Shown: positions 38,505-47,827 of the stretch, in pieces
How the letters are laid out: each line of letters starts with the position of its first letter
Position numbering within the stretch: the first letter of the stretch is position 1
Assembly (NCBI RefSeq): GCF_024055605.1
Contig: NZ_JAMXLX010000003.1
Location: 62,001 to 126,000 of the forward strand
DNA from: Ciceribacter sichuanensis
GTDB lineage: Bacteria > Pseudomonadota > Alphaproteobacteria > Rhizobiales > Rhizobiaceae
Length of the DNA: 64,000 nucleotides
Direction of reading: 5' to 3'
The notes under the pieces: model-generated
What the model was told of the DNA's origin: nothing
The model's database searches: none
What the model saw: only the letters and a program-made list of their open reading frames with translations
Made by a program: the position numbers and the translations under genes

Positions 38505-40382
38505 ATGGCAAATGTCGCAGCCGTTAGCGGCTCGCCGCGTGGCATGACCGCCGAGGAACGCAAGGTTATCTTTGCGTCGTCTCTCGGTACGGTCTTCGAA
38601 TGGTATGATTTCTATCTTTACGGTTCACTGGCGCTTTATATCGGCGCAACCTTTTTCTCGCAGTATCCGGAAGCGACCCGTAACATCTTCACCCTTCTCG
38701 CCTTTGCGGCGGGCTTCCTCGTGCGCCCTTTCGGTGCGCTGGTGTTCGGTCGGCTCGGCGATATGGTTGGCCGCAAGTACACCTTCCTCATCACCATCCT
38801 GATCATGGGCGCATCGACTTTCCTGGTCGGTCTTCTGCCGGGTTCCGCCAGCATCGGCATTGCCGCGCCGATCCTGCTGATCGCGCTTCGCATGCTGCAG
38901 GGCCTGGCGCTCGGCGGTGAATACGGTGGTGCCGCGACCTATGTCGCAGAACATGCGCCGCATGGTCGCCGTGGTTTCTACACCTCGTGGATCCAGACGA
39001 CCGCGACGCTCGGTCTCTTCCTTTCGCTGCTGATCATCCTCGGCATCCAGACGGCCATGGGTCGCGAGGAATTCGCCGCGTGGGGCTGGCGCATTCCGTT
39101 CCTTCTTTCCGCGTTTCTCCTGGCCGTCTCGGTCTGGATCCGCATGAAGATGAACGAATCCCCCGCCTTCAAGAAGATGAAGGAAGAGGGCACCCATTCG
39201 AAGGCGCCGATTTCCGAAGCCTTCGGCCAGTGGAAGAATGCCAAGGTTGCCATTCTCGCCCTGCTCGGCGCCGTCGCCGGCCAGGCCGTGGTCTGGTACT
39301 CTGGACAGTTCTACGCGCTGTTCTTCCTGCAGAACGTCCTGAAGGTCGATGCTCAGAACGCCAACATCATGGTCGCCATCGCGCTTGCCATCGGCACCAT
39401 GTTTTTCGTCGTGTTCGGCTGGCTGTCCGACAAGATCGGCCGCAAGCCGATCATCATGGCAGGCCTGCTGCTCGCCGTGCTGACCTACTTCCCGCTGTTC
39501 AAGGCCATGACCGAGTTCGGCAACCCGGCGCTTGCCGCAGCCCAGTCCAATATCCGCGCGACCGTCACCGCCGATCCGAAGGATTGTAACTTCCAGTTCA
39601 ACCCGACCGGCACGGCGAAGTTCACCACCTCCTGCGATATCGCAACCTCAACGCTGACCAAGAACTCGGTTCCCTATGACGTCGTTGCCGGACCGGCCGG
39701 ATCTGCCGCGACGATCAAGATCGGCGAAGCGACGATCGAAAGCTATGATGCGATCAAGGCGGCCGACCAGTCCAAGGCGCTGGACGCCAAGATGCAGAAG
39801 GGCATGAACGTTGCACTGCAGGCCAACGGTTACCCGCTGGTTCGCGGTCCCGTGAAGGTTCCGGACTCCAAGCTCGACGCCTTCGTCGCCGCCAATCCGG
39901 AACTCGCGCTCGACGCTGCTGCCGTCCGTGCCGGTGGGAAGGAAACCATTGCGACCAGCCAGCTCGTCACCGACAAGCTGCTGACCGCCGAAGAAGCTGC
40001 CGGCGCTACCGAGATGCCCGTCTACACCATCGCCAAGGGCGGTGCGTTCAAGATGGTGGCCGATCCGGCCAGCGTGAACTGGGTTGGCGTCATTGCCGTC
40101 CTGACCGTGTTGATGATCTACGTCACCATGGTCTACGGTCCGATTGCCGCCATGCTCGTCGAGATGTTCCCGACGCGTATCCGCTACACCGGCATGTCCC
40201 TGCCCTACCACATCGGTAACGGCTGGTTCGGCGGTCTGCTTCCGGCGACGGCGTTTGCAATGAGCGCCGCCAAGGGCGACATCTACTACGGCCTCTGGTA
40301 CCCGATCGTGATCGCTGCCTTCTCCTTCGTGGTCGGCATGATCTTCCTTCGCGAGACCAAGGACAACGACATCAACGCCTGA
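38505..40382 (+). CDS. MFS metabolite:H+ symporter with large periplasmic insert
   Basis: The 625-residue protein is a metabolite:H+ symporter-type member of the major facilitator superfamily. The N-terminal SLGTVFEWYDFYLYGSLA, the loop GRLGDMVGRK and the RMLQGLALGGEYGG motif are characteristic. The substrate is probably a dicarboxylate, betaine or similar solute, but is not determinable. Residues about 338-523 form an extra soluble segment between helices 9 and 10, which topology places in the periplasm. It contains two cysteines (361, 377) that could form a disulfide. GTGGAGGAATT precedes the ATG. A strong terminator follows. Confidence 0.85.
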   Translation: MANVAAVSGSPRGMTAEERKVIFASSLGTVFEWYDFYLYGSLALYIGATFFSQYPEATRNIFTLLAFAAGFLVRPFGALVFGRLGDMVGRKYTFLITILIMGASTFLVGLLPGSASIGIAAPILLIALRMLQGLALGGEYGGAATYVAEHAPHGRRGFYTSWIQTTATLGLFLSLLIILGIQTAMGREEFAAWGWRIPFLLSAFLLAVSVWIRMKMNESPAFKKMKEEGTHSKAPISEAFGQWKNAKVAILALLGAVAGQAVVWYSGQFYALFFLQNVLKVDAQNANIMVAIALAIGTMFFVVFGWLSDKIGRKPIIMAGLLLAVLTYFPLFKAMTEFGNPALAAAQSNIRATVTADPKDCNFQFNPTGTAKFTTSCDIATSTLTKNSVPYDVVAGPAGSAATIKIGEATIESYDAIKAADQSKALDAKMQKGMNVALQANGYPLVRGPVKVPDSKLDAFVAANPELALDAAAVRAGGKETIATSQLVTDKLLTAEEAAGATEMPVYTIAKGGAFKMVADPASVNWVGVIAVLTVLMIYVTMVYGPIAAMLVEMFPTRIRYTGMSLPYHIGNGWFGGLLPATAFAMSAAKGDIYYGLWYPIVIAAFSFVVGMIFLRETKDNDINA

Positions 40383-40407
40383 TATCGCGCATCAGGCCAG
40401 ATCCAGG

Positions 40408-40436
40408 AAAACCCGGCGAAACCGCCGGGTTTTCTT
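40408..40436 (+). terminator. Intrinsic terminator after the MFS symporter
   Basis: The stem AACCCGGCG/CGCCGGGTT has the loop AAAC. It is flanked by AA on the left and TTCTTTG on the right, about 27 bases past the stop. Confidence 0.92.
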
Positions 40437-40557
40437 TGTCCGCAGTTATCTCTCCTCGGGTTTGCGCGCTGAAAGGCATCACAGTGTTATCCGCCTTGCG
40501 TGAGTGGGATGAGTGTGAAACAGAAAAGCATACCTTGTTTCTATCGGTTGCATTTTC

Positions 40558-41115
40558 ATGACCCCTGCTCTTCGCGACGCCATGTCGGACGATATTCCCG
40601 CCATTGCCTCGATCTATTCGGAAGCCGTGCTCAACGGCACGGCGAGCTACGAGATCGCACCGCCTGATGAAGCGGAGATGACACGGCGCTTTCAGGCAAT
40701 CACCGGGCAGGGCTATCCCTACATCGTGGCTGTCGATGAAGACGGAGACGTGGTGGGCTATGCTTACGCCTCGGCATTTCGCACCCGGCCGGCCTATCGC
40801 TGGCTGGTGGAGGATTCGATCTACATTGCGCAGAAAGGCCGGGGCAAGGGGATCGGCCGCCTGCTGCTGCAGGAGCTGGTTTTACGCTGTACCGCGCTTG
40901 GTTTTCGCCAGATGGTGGCCGTGATCGGCGGCGCCAGCCCGGCCTCGGTCGGGGTGCACCGGTCCTGCGGCTTCCGAATGGTCGGTACGCTGAACGGCAC
41001 GGGCTTCAAGCACGAACAATGGCTGGATACCATCTTCATGCAGATCGCGCTTGGGGACGGCGATACGAGCCATCCTGATCCGAAACGTTATCCGGGAACC
41101 TTGTTCGCTGGCTGA
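40558..41115 (+). CDS. GNAT N-acetyltransferase, phosphinothricin-acetyltransferase type
   Basis: The 185-residue protein is a GCN5-related acetyltransferase of the Pat/Bar/YwnH group. It has IYSEAVLNGTASYEIAPP, RWLVEDSIYI, the acetyl-CoA-binding loop QKGRGKGIGRLLL, and HRSCGFRMVGTLNGTGFK. Members acetylate amino-acid-like compounds such as phosphinothricin or methionine sulfoximine; the natural substrate is uncertain. It stands alone, convergent with the DUF2794 gene. Confidence 0.87.
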   Translation: MTPALRDAMSDDIPAIASIYSEAVLNGTASYEIAPPDEAEMTRRFQAITGQGYPYIVAVDEDGDVVGYAYASAFRTRPAYRWLVEDSIYIAQKGRGKGIGRLLLQELVLRCTALGFRQMVAVIGGASPASVGVHRSCGFRMVGTLNGTGFKHEQWLDTIFMQIALGDGDTSHPDPKRYPGTLFAG

Positions 41116-41232
41116 GGTCTCGGCGGATGTTCCTCCGGGAAAACAAAGCGCACCGCGATACAGCAGAACCGCGCGCCTTACGTTTTCGCTTCGCTTTATC
41201 GTAAAGCCTCGCGCGCTCTTGTGCGGAATGCT

Positions 41233-41631
41233 TCAGTCGACGAGTTTGAGAGCCTTGTCGAAGACCTTCAGCACCTGCTTGAGTTCGTGGCCCCGTTTCA
41301 AAATGCGGCCATCTGTCCCGACAACGGAAAAGGCGCCCTGCTTTGCCGCGAGCTTCGGGTTCTTCTCGATCCTGTAGAGGGGATATTCGCCGGATCGCTT
41401 GAAGACTGAAAAGACGGCCTTTTCCCTCAGGTGGTCGATCGCGTAGTCGCGCCATTCGCCCTCGCCGACCATGCGGCCGTAGATCCAGAGGATCGCGTCG
41501 AGTTCCCGGCGGTGAAAGGTGACCGGCAGCGGATCCCGACTCTGGCGATATTCCTGCAGGTCAACGATGGCAGCGGGTCCGCCGTCCCGTCTGTGCGACG
41601 GCTGTCCCTGCAAATCCGGCTCATCGGTCAT
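41233..41631 (-). CDS. DUF2794 family protein
   Basis: The 132-residue product belongs to an alphaproteobacterial family of unknown function, recognised by VTFHRRELDAILWIYGRMV, EWRDYAIDHLREKAVFSVFK and PLYRIEKNPKLAAKQGAFSV. There is no signal peptide or membrane segment. GAGGAG seven bases before the ATG at 41631 fixes the start. The frame stays open upstream to 41796, but with cysteine-rich implausible sequence. Nothing in the context tells the function. Confidence 0.82.
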   Translation of the reverse strand: MTDEPDLQGQPSHRRDGGPAAIVDLQEYRQSRDPLPVTFHRRELDAILWIYGRMVGEGEWRDYAIDHLREKAVFSVFKRSGEYPLYRIEKNPKLAAKQGAFSVVGTDGRILKRGHELKQVLKVFDKALKLVD

Positions 41632-41731
41632 CAAGACTCCTCGACGTCTCCATCGTGACGGATAGATGACAGTTTGCCTGACCGGATCGAAATTGCAAGC
41701 CTTCGCGAGTGATGACCAACGGTCGTGAAAG

Positions 41732-42688
41732 TCAGTTTCCCAGCCTCTTGCGGTTTTCGAATTCGGCCAGCAGCAGGTCGCGCAGACGCAGAGCAATGGG
41801 AGACATGCGTTTCCCGCCCATGCTGATCAGATGATAGGGCGCCACGCTGATCGGCGCCCTTATGTCGAGCTGACAAAGCCCCGCGCCGGTGGTCTGGCGA
41901 CAGAGGAGGTCGGAGACTTCGCGCGACATCGGCGCGATCGCGTTCGAGGATGCGAGCATGCCGATCATGACGAGGAGGGAGGTCGTGTTGACGATGTTGA
42001 CGGGAATGGGAGCGCCCTGCTCAAGGAACGCTTCCTCGACGGCCTGACGCACCGGTGCGCCGGGCGCCTGCATGGCCCAGGGAAAATGCACAAGGTCCGC
42101 AAAGGTCAGATGCTCGGCATTGGCCAGCGGGTGACGCTGGTGCACCAGAAGGTCGACCTCTTCGGACAACGATGCCTGTATGTTGAACTGGCGCGCGTCG
42201 ATGCCGGCGGGGATGCGTCCAAGGACGAAATCGAGATGGCCAGCCATGAGATCGGCGATCAGCGGTCCGCTCGGGGCAACATCGACATGGATGTCGGCCG
42301 TCTCGGCTTCCGCCTTCAGCACGTCGATCGCCGGGACGACATAACCGACCGCGCCGCCGGTCACTGCTCCGATGCGCACGGTGCCGGAGAGGCCGCGCTT
42401 GATCGCCTCGACCTCACGGGCCGCCTCCCGGATCTCCATGAGCAGGTTCTGCGCTCTGAGCGCCAGTGCGCGGCCGACCGCGGTTGGCTCCATGCCCTTC
42501 GGTGTGCGGCTGAAGAGCGGGCTGCCGACAATATGTTCGATTTCCGAGAGCATACGGGACGCGGCGGGCTGTGTGAGCGCCAGAGAGTTGGCGGCAAGGC
42601 TCAGCTGTCCGAGGTCGACAACGGCCCGGATGAGATTGAAGTGCTTGGGTAGCAGTCGGTTGGCGATGATGTCGGACATGAGCGACAT
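41732..42688 (-). CDS. gbpR: LysR-family regulator, GbpR-like
   Basis: The 318-residue protein has an N-terminal LysR winged helix ([21 protein letters not shown], written here to 20 of its residues as [20 protein letters not shown], then [13 protein letters not shown] and [11 protein letters not shown]). An effector domain follows. It is divergent from chvE, the arrangement of Agrobacterium gbpR, which activates chvE in response to galactose or arabinose and represses itself. The gene name rests on that synteny. Starts at 42688 and 42679 are both possible; neither has a clear ribosome-binding site. The frame is open further upstream but would cross into the chvE leader. Confidence 0.85.
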   Translation of the reverse strand: MSLMSDIIANRLLPKHFNLIRAVVDLGQLSLAANSLALTQPAASRMLSEIEHIVGSPLFSRTPKGMEPTAVGRALALRAQNLLMEIREAAREVEAIKRGLSGTVRIGAVTGGAVGYVVPAIDVLKAEAETADIHVDVAPSGPLIADLMAGHLDFVLGRIPAGIDARQFNIQASLSEEVDLLVHQRHPLANAEHLTFADLVHFPWAMQAPGAPVRQAVEEAFLEQGAPIPVNIVNTTSLLVMIGMLASSNAIAPMSREVSDLLCRQTTGAGLCQLDIRAPISVAPYHLISMGGKRMSPIALRLRDLLLAEFENRKRLGN

Positions 42689-42734
42689 ATCGATTATGGT
42701 ATGAAGAAAGTCAAATAATTCATTTGATCGATAT
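42687..42734. promoter_or_regulatory. Inverted repeats in the gbpR-chvE intergenic region
   Basis: The 8-mer ATATCGAT (42687-42694) is repeated inverted as ATCGATAT (42727-42734). Between them TCAAAT (42711-42716) and ATTTGA (42722-42727) form a 17-base palindrome with a 5-base spacer. LysR regulators bind such dyads in shared divergent promoters, so this is the best candidate GbpR operator. The assignment is inference. Confidence 0.5.
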
Positions 42735-42849
42735 ATCCGAGCCGTTAAGACTCGCCACAGATCGGGGGCCGCTTGTGCGAGCGCCGGTTCTAGCAATGGA
42801 CGGTTGCCAGAAGGAGCTGGGGCCGGACGATCAGCCAAGGGAGGAATCC

Positions 42850-43920
42850 ATGAAGAAAATCAGCAGTCTTATTGCGTCTGTCGCTATCGGCGTTGCCGTA
42901 TTCGCGTCGTCGGCATTCGCAGAAACGAAGGGCGTCGTCGGTATTTCGATGCCGACGAAGACTTCGACGCGCTGGATCTCGGACGGCGAGACCATGGAAA
43001 AGCTGTTCAAAGAAGCCGGCTTCACGCCGGACCTGCAATTCGCCGATGACGACATTCCCAATCAGCTCGCTCAGATCGAAAACATGGTTACCAAGGGTGC
43101 CAAGGTTCTCGTAATCGGTGCGATCGACGGTACGACGTTGTCGGATATCCTTCAGAAGGCCGGCGAATCCGGCGTGAAGGTCATTGCCTACGACCGCCTC
43201 ATTCGTGAGAGCGCCAATGTCGACTACTACGCAACCTTCGACAACTTCCAGGTTGGCGTCCTGCAGGCTACCAGCCTGGTCAACGGCCTGAAGGCAAAGT
43301 TCGCCGACACCAAGCCGTGGAACGTCGAACTGTTCGGCGGTTCGCCTGATGATAACAACGCCTTCTTCTTCTACGACGGCGCAATGTCCGTCCTGCAGCC
43401 CCTGATCGACAGCGGCGACATCGTCGTCAAGTCGGGCCAGACCGGCATGGAGCAGGTCGGCACGCTGCGTTGGGACGGTACCGTCGCCCAGGCCCGCATG
43501 GAAAACCTGCTGTCCTCGACCTACACCGACGCCAAGGTCAACGGCGTTCTGTCTCCCTATGACGGTCTCTCGATCGGTATCCTGTCCGCTCTCAAGGGCG
43601 TCGGCTATGGTTCGGGCGACATGGTCATGCCGGTTGTGACCGGTCAGGACGCCGAGCTGCCGTCGGTCAAGTCGATCCTCGCAGACGAGCAGTACTCGAC
43701 CGTGTTCAAGGACACCCGCGAACTGGCGAAGGTTGCCGTGCACATGGTTGAATCCATCATGGACGGCAAGGAACCGGAAGTGAACGACACCAAGACCTAC
43801 AACAACGGTGTCAAGGTCGTTCCGTCCTACCTGCTGAAGCCGGTTGCAGTCGACAAGAGCAACGTCAAGGACGTCATGATCTCTTCCGGCTACTACACGG
43901 CCGACCAGATCGGCAACTGA
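42850..43920 (+). CDS. chvE: ChvE-type multiple sugar-binding periplasmic protein
   Basis: ChvE binds galactose, arabinose, glucose and acidic sugars. It feeds the GguAB transporter, and in Agrobacterium it also presents sugar to the VirA sensor. The 356-residue protein has a signal peptide ([20 protein letters not shown] to AFA, about residues 1-24). The mature start [15 protein letters not shown](T) and the sugar-site stretches [19 protein letters not shown] and [11 protein letters not shown] follow. GGGAGGAATCC precedes the ATG. No virA or vir gene is in the window, so presence of chvE does not by itself imply tumour-inducing capacity. A hairpin separates it from gguA. Confidence 0.95.
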   Translation: MKKISSLIASVAIGVAVFASSAFAETKGVVGISMPTKTSTRWISDGETMEKLFKEAGFTPDLQFADDDIPNQLAQIENMVTKGAKVLVIGAIDGTTLSDILQKAGESGVKVIAYDRLIRESANVDYYATFDNFQVGVLQATSLVNGLKAKFADTKPWNVELFGGSPDDNNAFFFYDGAMSVLQPLIDSGDIVVKSGQTGMEQVGTLRWDGTVAQARMENLLSSTYTDAKVNGVLSPYDGLSIGILSALKGVGYGSGDMVMPVVTGQDAELPSVKSILADEQYSTVFKDTRELAKVAVHMVESIMDGKEPEVNDTKTYNNGVKVVPSYLLKPVAVDKSNVKDVMISSGYYTADQIGN

Positions 43921-43936
43921 TCCTTTAGGACATGTC

Positions 43937-43966
43937 GGGTCCGCGATCAGTCGCGGACCCCTTTCC
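43937..43966 (+). terminator. Stem-loop between chvE and gguA
   Basis: A perfect ten-base stem (GGGTCCGCGA with TCGCGGACCC) has the loop TCAG and is followed by CTTTCCC. Such structures after binding-protein genes commonly act as partial terminators or 3'-end protectors, giving more binding protein than ATPase. With no strong T tract, partial read-through into gguA is expected. Confidence 0.7.
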
Positions 43967-44034
43967 CGTCGCATTGAGGGAGCTTGCGCTTTTGGCCGGC
44001 CCTGGTCTGCCGCATCCGCGCTGGAATTCTGCAC

Positions 44035-45570
44035 ATGAATAATATCATTCTCGAGATGCGTGGCATCACCAAGACGTTTCCGGGCGTGAAGGCCCTGGAC
44101 AATGTCAATCTCAAGGTTCGCGAAGGCGAAATCCACGCTCTGGTCGGCGAAAACGGTGCCGGCAAGTCTACCCTCATGAAGGTGCTCAGCGGGGTTTATC
44201 CGGCCGGTACCTATGAAGGCGAAATTCATTTCGACGGCACGGTCCGTCATTTCTCCACGATTTCCGATAGCGAAGAGCTCGGCATCATCATCATCCATCA
44301 GGAACTGGCGCTCGTGCCGCTCCTGTCGATCGCCGAAAACATCTTCCTCGGGAACGAAGTCGCGACCAATGGTGTCATCCGATGGGCCGAGACTTTCTCC
44401 CGCACTCAGGAACTGCTTTCCAAGGTCGGCCTGAAGGATTCGCCGACGACGCGGATCACCGATATCGGCGTCGGCAAGCAGCAGCTGGTGGAAATCGCCA
44501 AGGCGCTTTCCAAGAAGGTACGCCTGCTCATCCTCGACGAGCCGACCGCTTCGCTCAACGAGACCGATTCCGACGCTCTGCTCAACCTGCTGATGGAATT
44601 CCGCAAGCAGGGCATGACGTCGATCATCATCTCCCACAAGCTGAACGAGATCCGCAAGGTCGCCGACCAGATCACCATCCTGCGCGATGGCGGAACGGTC
44701 GAGACGCTCGACTGTCACACCGGTGATGTCAGCGAAGACCGTATCATCAACGGCATGGTCGGTCGTGCGATGGAAGATCGCTATCCGCCGCGCGAGCCGA
44801 AGATCGGCGAAACGCTGCTCGAGGTGAAGAACTGGAACGTCTATCACCAGAACCACCGCGACCGTAAATTCCTGCACGATGTCAATTTCAACGTACGCGC
44901 GGGCGAAGTCGTCGGCATTGCCGGCCTCATGGGCGCGGGTCGTACCGAAACCGCGATGAGCCTTTTCGGACGCTCCTGGGGTCACAAGATCACCGGCGAC
45001 GTGTTGATGAACGGCAAGGCGGTCGACGTCAGTACGATCCCGCGGGCGATCGATGCCGGTCTCGCCTATGTCACCGAGGACCGAAAGCATCTCGGCCTCG
45101 TGCTGAACAGCAACATCAAGGAAAACACCACGCTTGCGAACCTGCGGGCGGTTTCCGCGAATGGCGTGATCGATGACCGCAAGGAAGCCTCGATCGCGTC
45201 GGACTACCGCACCAAGCTGCGCATCCGTTCCCACTCGATCTATCAGGAAACCGTCAATCTTTCGGGCGGCAACCAGCAGAAGGTCGTGCTGTCCAAGTGG
45301 CTCTTCACCAATCCCGAGGTGCTTATCCTCGACGAGCCGACACGCGGTATCGACATCGGTGCGAAATACGAAATCTACACCATCATCAACCAGCTAGCCG
45401 CAGAGGGCAAAGGCATCCTGATGATCTCGTCTGAGATGCCGGAGCTTCTGGGAACCTGTGACCGCATCTACGTGATGAACGAAGGCCGGATCGTTGCCGA
45501 GCTTTCGAAGGAAGAGGCGAGTCAGGAATCCATCATGCGTGCCATCATGCGCTCGGGGGAGAAACACTAA
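44035..45570 (+). CDS. gguA: Sugar ABC transporter ATP-binding protein GguA
   Basis: GguA is the double-cassette ATPase of the ChvE-GguAB importer. The 511-residue protein has a first nucleotide-binding domain with Walker [10 protein letters not shown] and Walker [11 protein letters not shown]. Its first signature segment is diverged ([14 protein letters not shown]). The second domain lacks a complete Walker A (GLMGAGRTE) but has [15 protein letters not shown] and [11 protein letters not shown]. This pattern is normal for CUT2-class sugar importers. I start it at 44035, directly before the conserved [20 protein letters not shown]; an upstream in-frame ATG (43984) falls just after the intergenic hairpin. 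The stop overlaps the gguB ATG by one base. Confidence 0.94.
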   Translation: MNNIILEMRGITKTFPGVKALDNVNLKVREGEIHALVGENGAGKSTLMKVLSGVYPAGTYEGEIHFDGTVRHFSTISDSEELGIIIIHQELALVPLLSIAENIFLGNEVATNGVIRWAETFSRTQELLSKVGLKDSPTTRITDIGVGKQQLVEIAKALSKKVRLLILDEPTASLNETDSDALLNLLMEFRKQGMTSIIISHKLNEIRKVADQITILRDGGTVETLDCHTGDVSEDRIINGMVGRAMEDRYPPREPKIGETLLEVKNWNVYHQNHRDRKFLHDVNFNVRAGEVVGIAGLMGAGRTETAMSLFGRSWGHKITGDVLMNGKAVDVSTIPRAIDAGLAYVTEDRKHLGLVLNSNIKENTTLANLRAVSANGVIDDRKEASIASDYRTKLRIRSHSIYQETVNLSGGNQQKVVLSKWLFTNPEVLILDEPTRGIDIGAKYEIYTIINQLAAEGKGILMISSEMPELLGTCDRIYVMNEGRIVAELSKEEASQESIMRAIMRSGEKH

Positions 45571-46781
45571 TGGCAATCGACACAAGAACCGAAACCCCGA
45601 AAGTTTCCGTCAGCGATTACCTCAGGAAGAATATCCGCGAATACGGCCTGCTTCTGGCTCTCGTTGTCATCATGCTGTTCTTCCAGTACACGACGGACAG
45701 CGTGCTGTTCCGCCCGGTCAACATCACCAACCTGGTTCTGCAGAACTCTTTCATCGTCATCATGGCGCTGGGCATGCTGCTAATCATCGTGGCGGGCCAT
45801 ATCGACCTGTCGGTCGGCTCGATCGTCGCCTTCATCGGCGGCATATCGGCAATCATGCTGGTGAAATGGGGCTGGCATTTCTCGCTGGTTGTTCCGCTCT
45901 GCCTCATAATCGGCGCCGCCATGGGCGCCGCCCAGGGCTACTGGGTGGCATACCAGAAAATCCCGTCCTTCATCGTGACGCTGGCGGGTATGCTGGTTTT
46001 CCGCGGCCTGACCTATGTCGTACTCGAGGGACGGCCGATCGGGCCGTTCCCGAAGGAATTCCAGCTCCTGTCGACCGGCTTCATTCCTGATTTCCTGTCG
46101 TTCACGGATCCGGCCACCAGCGATATCAAGAACTATGTTGCGTTGATCGTCGTTCTCGTTCTCGTCGCGCTCGCCATCTATTCCGGCATGCGCGAACGCC
46201 AGATCAACGAGCGTCACGGCACCCCGAACGAGCCCTTCGTCTTTTTCGCCGCCCAGATGCTGATCATCAGCGTGGTCGCCGTGTTCCTCGGTTACCAGCT
46301 CGCAACATATCGCGGCCTGCCGAACGTTCTGGTGGTCATGGGCGTGCTGATCGCGGTCTATTCCTTCGTCACCACCCGTACGACCATCGGTCGGCGCATC
46401 TATGCGATGGGCGGCAACGAGAAAGCTGCGAAGCTCTCGGGCATCAACACCGAGCGGCTGACCTTCTACACATTCGTCAATATGGGCGTGCTGGCGGCTC
46501 TTGCCGGCATGATCATCGCGGCCCGCTTGAACTCGGCGACCCCGAAGGCCGGCGTGGGCTTCGAACTCGACGTCATCGCGGCCTGCTTCATCGGCGGAGC
46601 TTCGGCTTCGGGTGGTGTGGGCAAGATCACGGGTGCCGTCATCGGCGCCTTCATCATGGGCGTCATGAACAACGGCATGTCGATCATGGGCATCGGTATC
46701 GACTACCAGCAGCTCATTAAGGGCCTGGTGCTGCTCGCTGCCGTGTTCTTCGACGTCTACAACAAGAACAAAGCAGTCTGA
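45570..46781 (+). CDS. gguB: Sugar ABC transporter permease GguB
   Basis: GguB is the membrane component of the importer. The 403-residue protein has about ten hydrophobic helices and the CUT2 permease motifs IVAGHIDLSVGSIVAFIGGI, AYQKIPSFIVTLAGMLVFRG and FIGGASASGGVGKITGAVIG. A single homodimeric permease is expected because no second permease gene is present. It is one base into the gguA stop and 10 bases before gguC, so translation is coupled. Confidence 0.94.
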   Translation: MAIDTRTETPKVSVSDYLRKNIREYGLLLALVVIMLFFQYTTDSVLFRPVNITNLVLQNSFIVIMALGMLLIIVAGHIDLSVGSIVAFIGGISAIMLVKWGWHFSLVVPLCLIIGAAMGAAQGYWVAYQKIPSFIVTLAGMLVFRGLTYVVLEGRPIGPFPKEFQLLSTGFIPDFLSFTDPATSDIKNYVALIVVLVLVALAIYSGMRERQINERHGTPNEPFVFFAAQMLIISVVAVFLGYQLATYRGLPNVLVVMGVLIAVYSFVTTRTTIGRRIYAMGGNEKAAKLSGINTERLTFYTFVNMGVLAALAGMIIAARLNSATPKAGVGFELDVIAACFIGGASASGGVGKITGAVIGAFIMGVMNNGMSIMGIGIDYQQLIKGLVLLAAVFFDVYNKNKAV

Positions 46782-46791
46782 GGTAAAGGCC

Positions 46792-47757
46792 ATGTATCTG
46801 TCGCAATTGAAGGGTGGTGGGGTAATCTGCCGCCAGGGAGACTCTGCGCGCCTCGTTCTGGGCTTCGCTTCCACCTACGAGCTGGCGAAAGCCGCCATCG
46901 CGTCGGGGATATCGATTGCAGCCCTCATCGAGCGTCAGGGCGCCGGCGATGCCGTCGATCTCGCGGCACTTGCCGCAGGCGGCAAGCTCGATTGCCCTGT
47001 CCGTCATCCGGATCCTGCCCACATGTTCCTCACCGGAACGGGTCTGACCCACACCGGTTCGGCCTCCGCCCGCGACAGCATGCATGCCGATACCACCGGC
47101 ATGAGCGACTCGATGAAGATGTTCCGCATGGGCATTGAGGGTGGCAAGCCGAAGCCGGGCGAAACCGGGGTTCAGCCGGAATGGTTCTACAAGGGAACGG
47201 GTGTCAACGCGATTGCGCCGGGCGAAGCCCTGGTATCGCCCTCCTTCGCACTCGATGGTGGTGAAGAGCCGGAGATTGCCGGCTTCTACCTGATGGGCGA
47301 GGACGGCACGGCGTTCCGCATCGGCTTCTCGCTGGCGAACGAGTTTTCCGACCACGTCACGGAAAAGATCAACTACCTCTATCTCGCCCATTCCAAGCTG
47401 CGTCCGGCCGCCTTCGGCCCGGAACTGCTGGTGGGTGAACTGCCGGAACACGTGACGGGTGCCTCGCGCATCCTGCGCGACGGCAAGGTGATCTGGGAAA
47501 AGCCCTTCCTATCGGGAGAAGGCAACATGTCCCACACCATCGCCAACCTCGAATACCACCACTTCAAATACGATCTTTTCCGCCAGCCGGGCGATCTGCA
47601 CGTGCACATGTTCGGCACGGCGACGCTTTCCTTTGCCGACGGCATCAAGACGCAGGACGGTGACGTGTTCGAAGTCAGCGCGACCCAGTTCGGGCTTGCG
47701 CTCCGCAATCCCTTGAAGACCGCGGCCGAGCAGGCGCCGGCGGTCAAGGCCCTCTGA
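46792..47757 (+). CDS. gguC: GguC/AraD1-family protein, fumarylacetoacetase-like
   Basis: The 321-residue protein belongs to the GguC (AraD1) group, which resembles fumarylacetoacetate-hydrolase-fold enzymes. It has EWFYKGTGVNAIAPGEALV, FALDGGEEPEIAGFYLM (acidic residues typical of the metal site), NEFSDHVTEKINYLYLAHSK and FGTATLSFADGI. In Agrobacterium its role was not defined. The FAH fold is used by 2-keto-3-deoxy sugar-acid dehydratases such as archaeal KdaD. Its place just before a sugar-acid dehydratase and an aldehyde dehydrogenase suggests 2-keto-3-deoxy-L-arabinonate dehydratase activity. That assignment is inference. Confidence 0.85.
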   Translation: MYLSQLKGGGVICRQGDSARLVLGFASTYELAKAAIASGISIAALIERQGAGDAVDLAALAAGGKLDCPVRHPDPAHMFLTGTGLTHTGSASARDSMHADTTGMSDSMKMFRMGIEGGKPKPGETGVQPEWFYKGTGVNAIAPGEALVSPSFALDGGEEPEIAGFYLMGEDGTAFRIGFSLANEFSDHVTEKINYLYLAHSKLRPAAFGPELLVGELPEHVTGASRILRDGKVIWEKPFLSGEGNMSHTIANLEYHHFKYDLFRQPGDLHVHMFGTATLSFADGIKTQDGDVFEVSATQFGLALRNPLKTAAEQAPAVKAL

Positions 47758-47827
47758 GAGCGGCCCCTGGACAAAATCGGGCGACATGAGCCGCCCGCCC
47801 TTCGACCAAACAGAATCGAGACAAGCC

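Noticed and set aside
42850..43920. chvE taken as evidence for tumour-inducing virulence
   Set aside because: chvE occurs widely in non-pathogenic Rhizobiaceae as a sugar-binding protein, and no vir gene is present here.
42790..45234. Very long open frame antisense to chvE-gguA
   Set aside because: High-GC codon bias keeps the opposite strand open. The frame has no ribosome-binding site or recognisable domain, and the plus-strand genes are certain.
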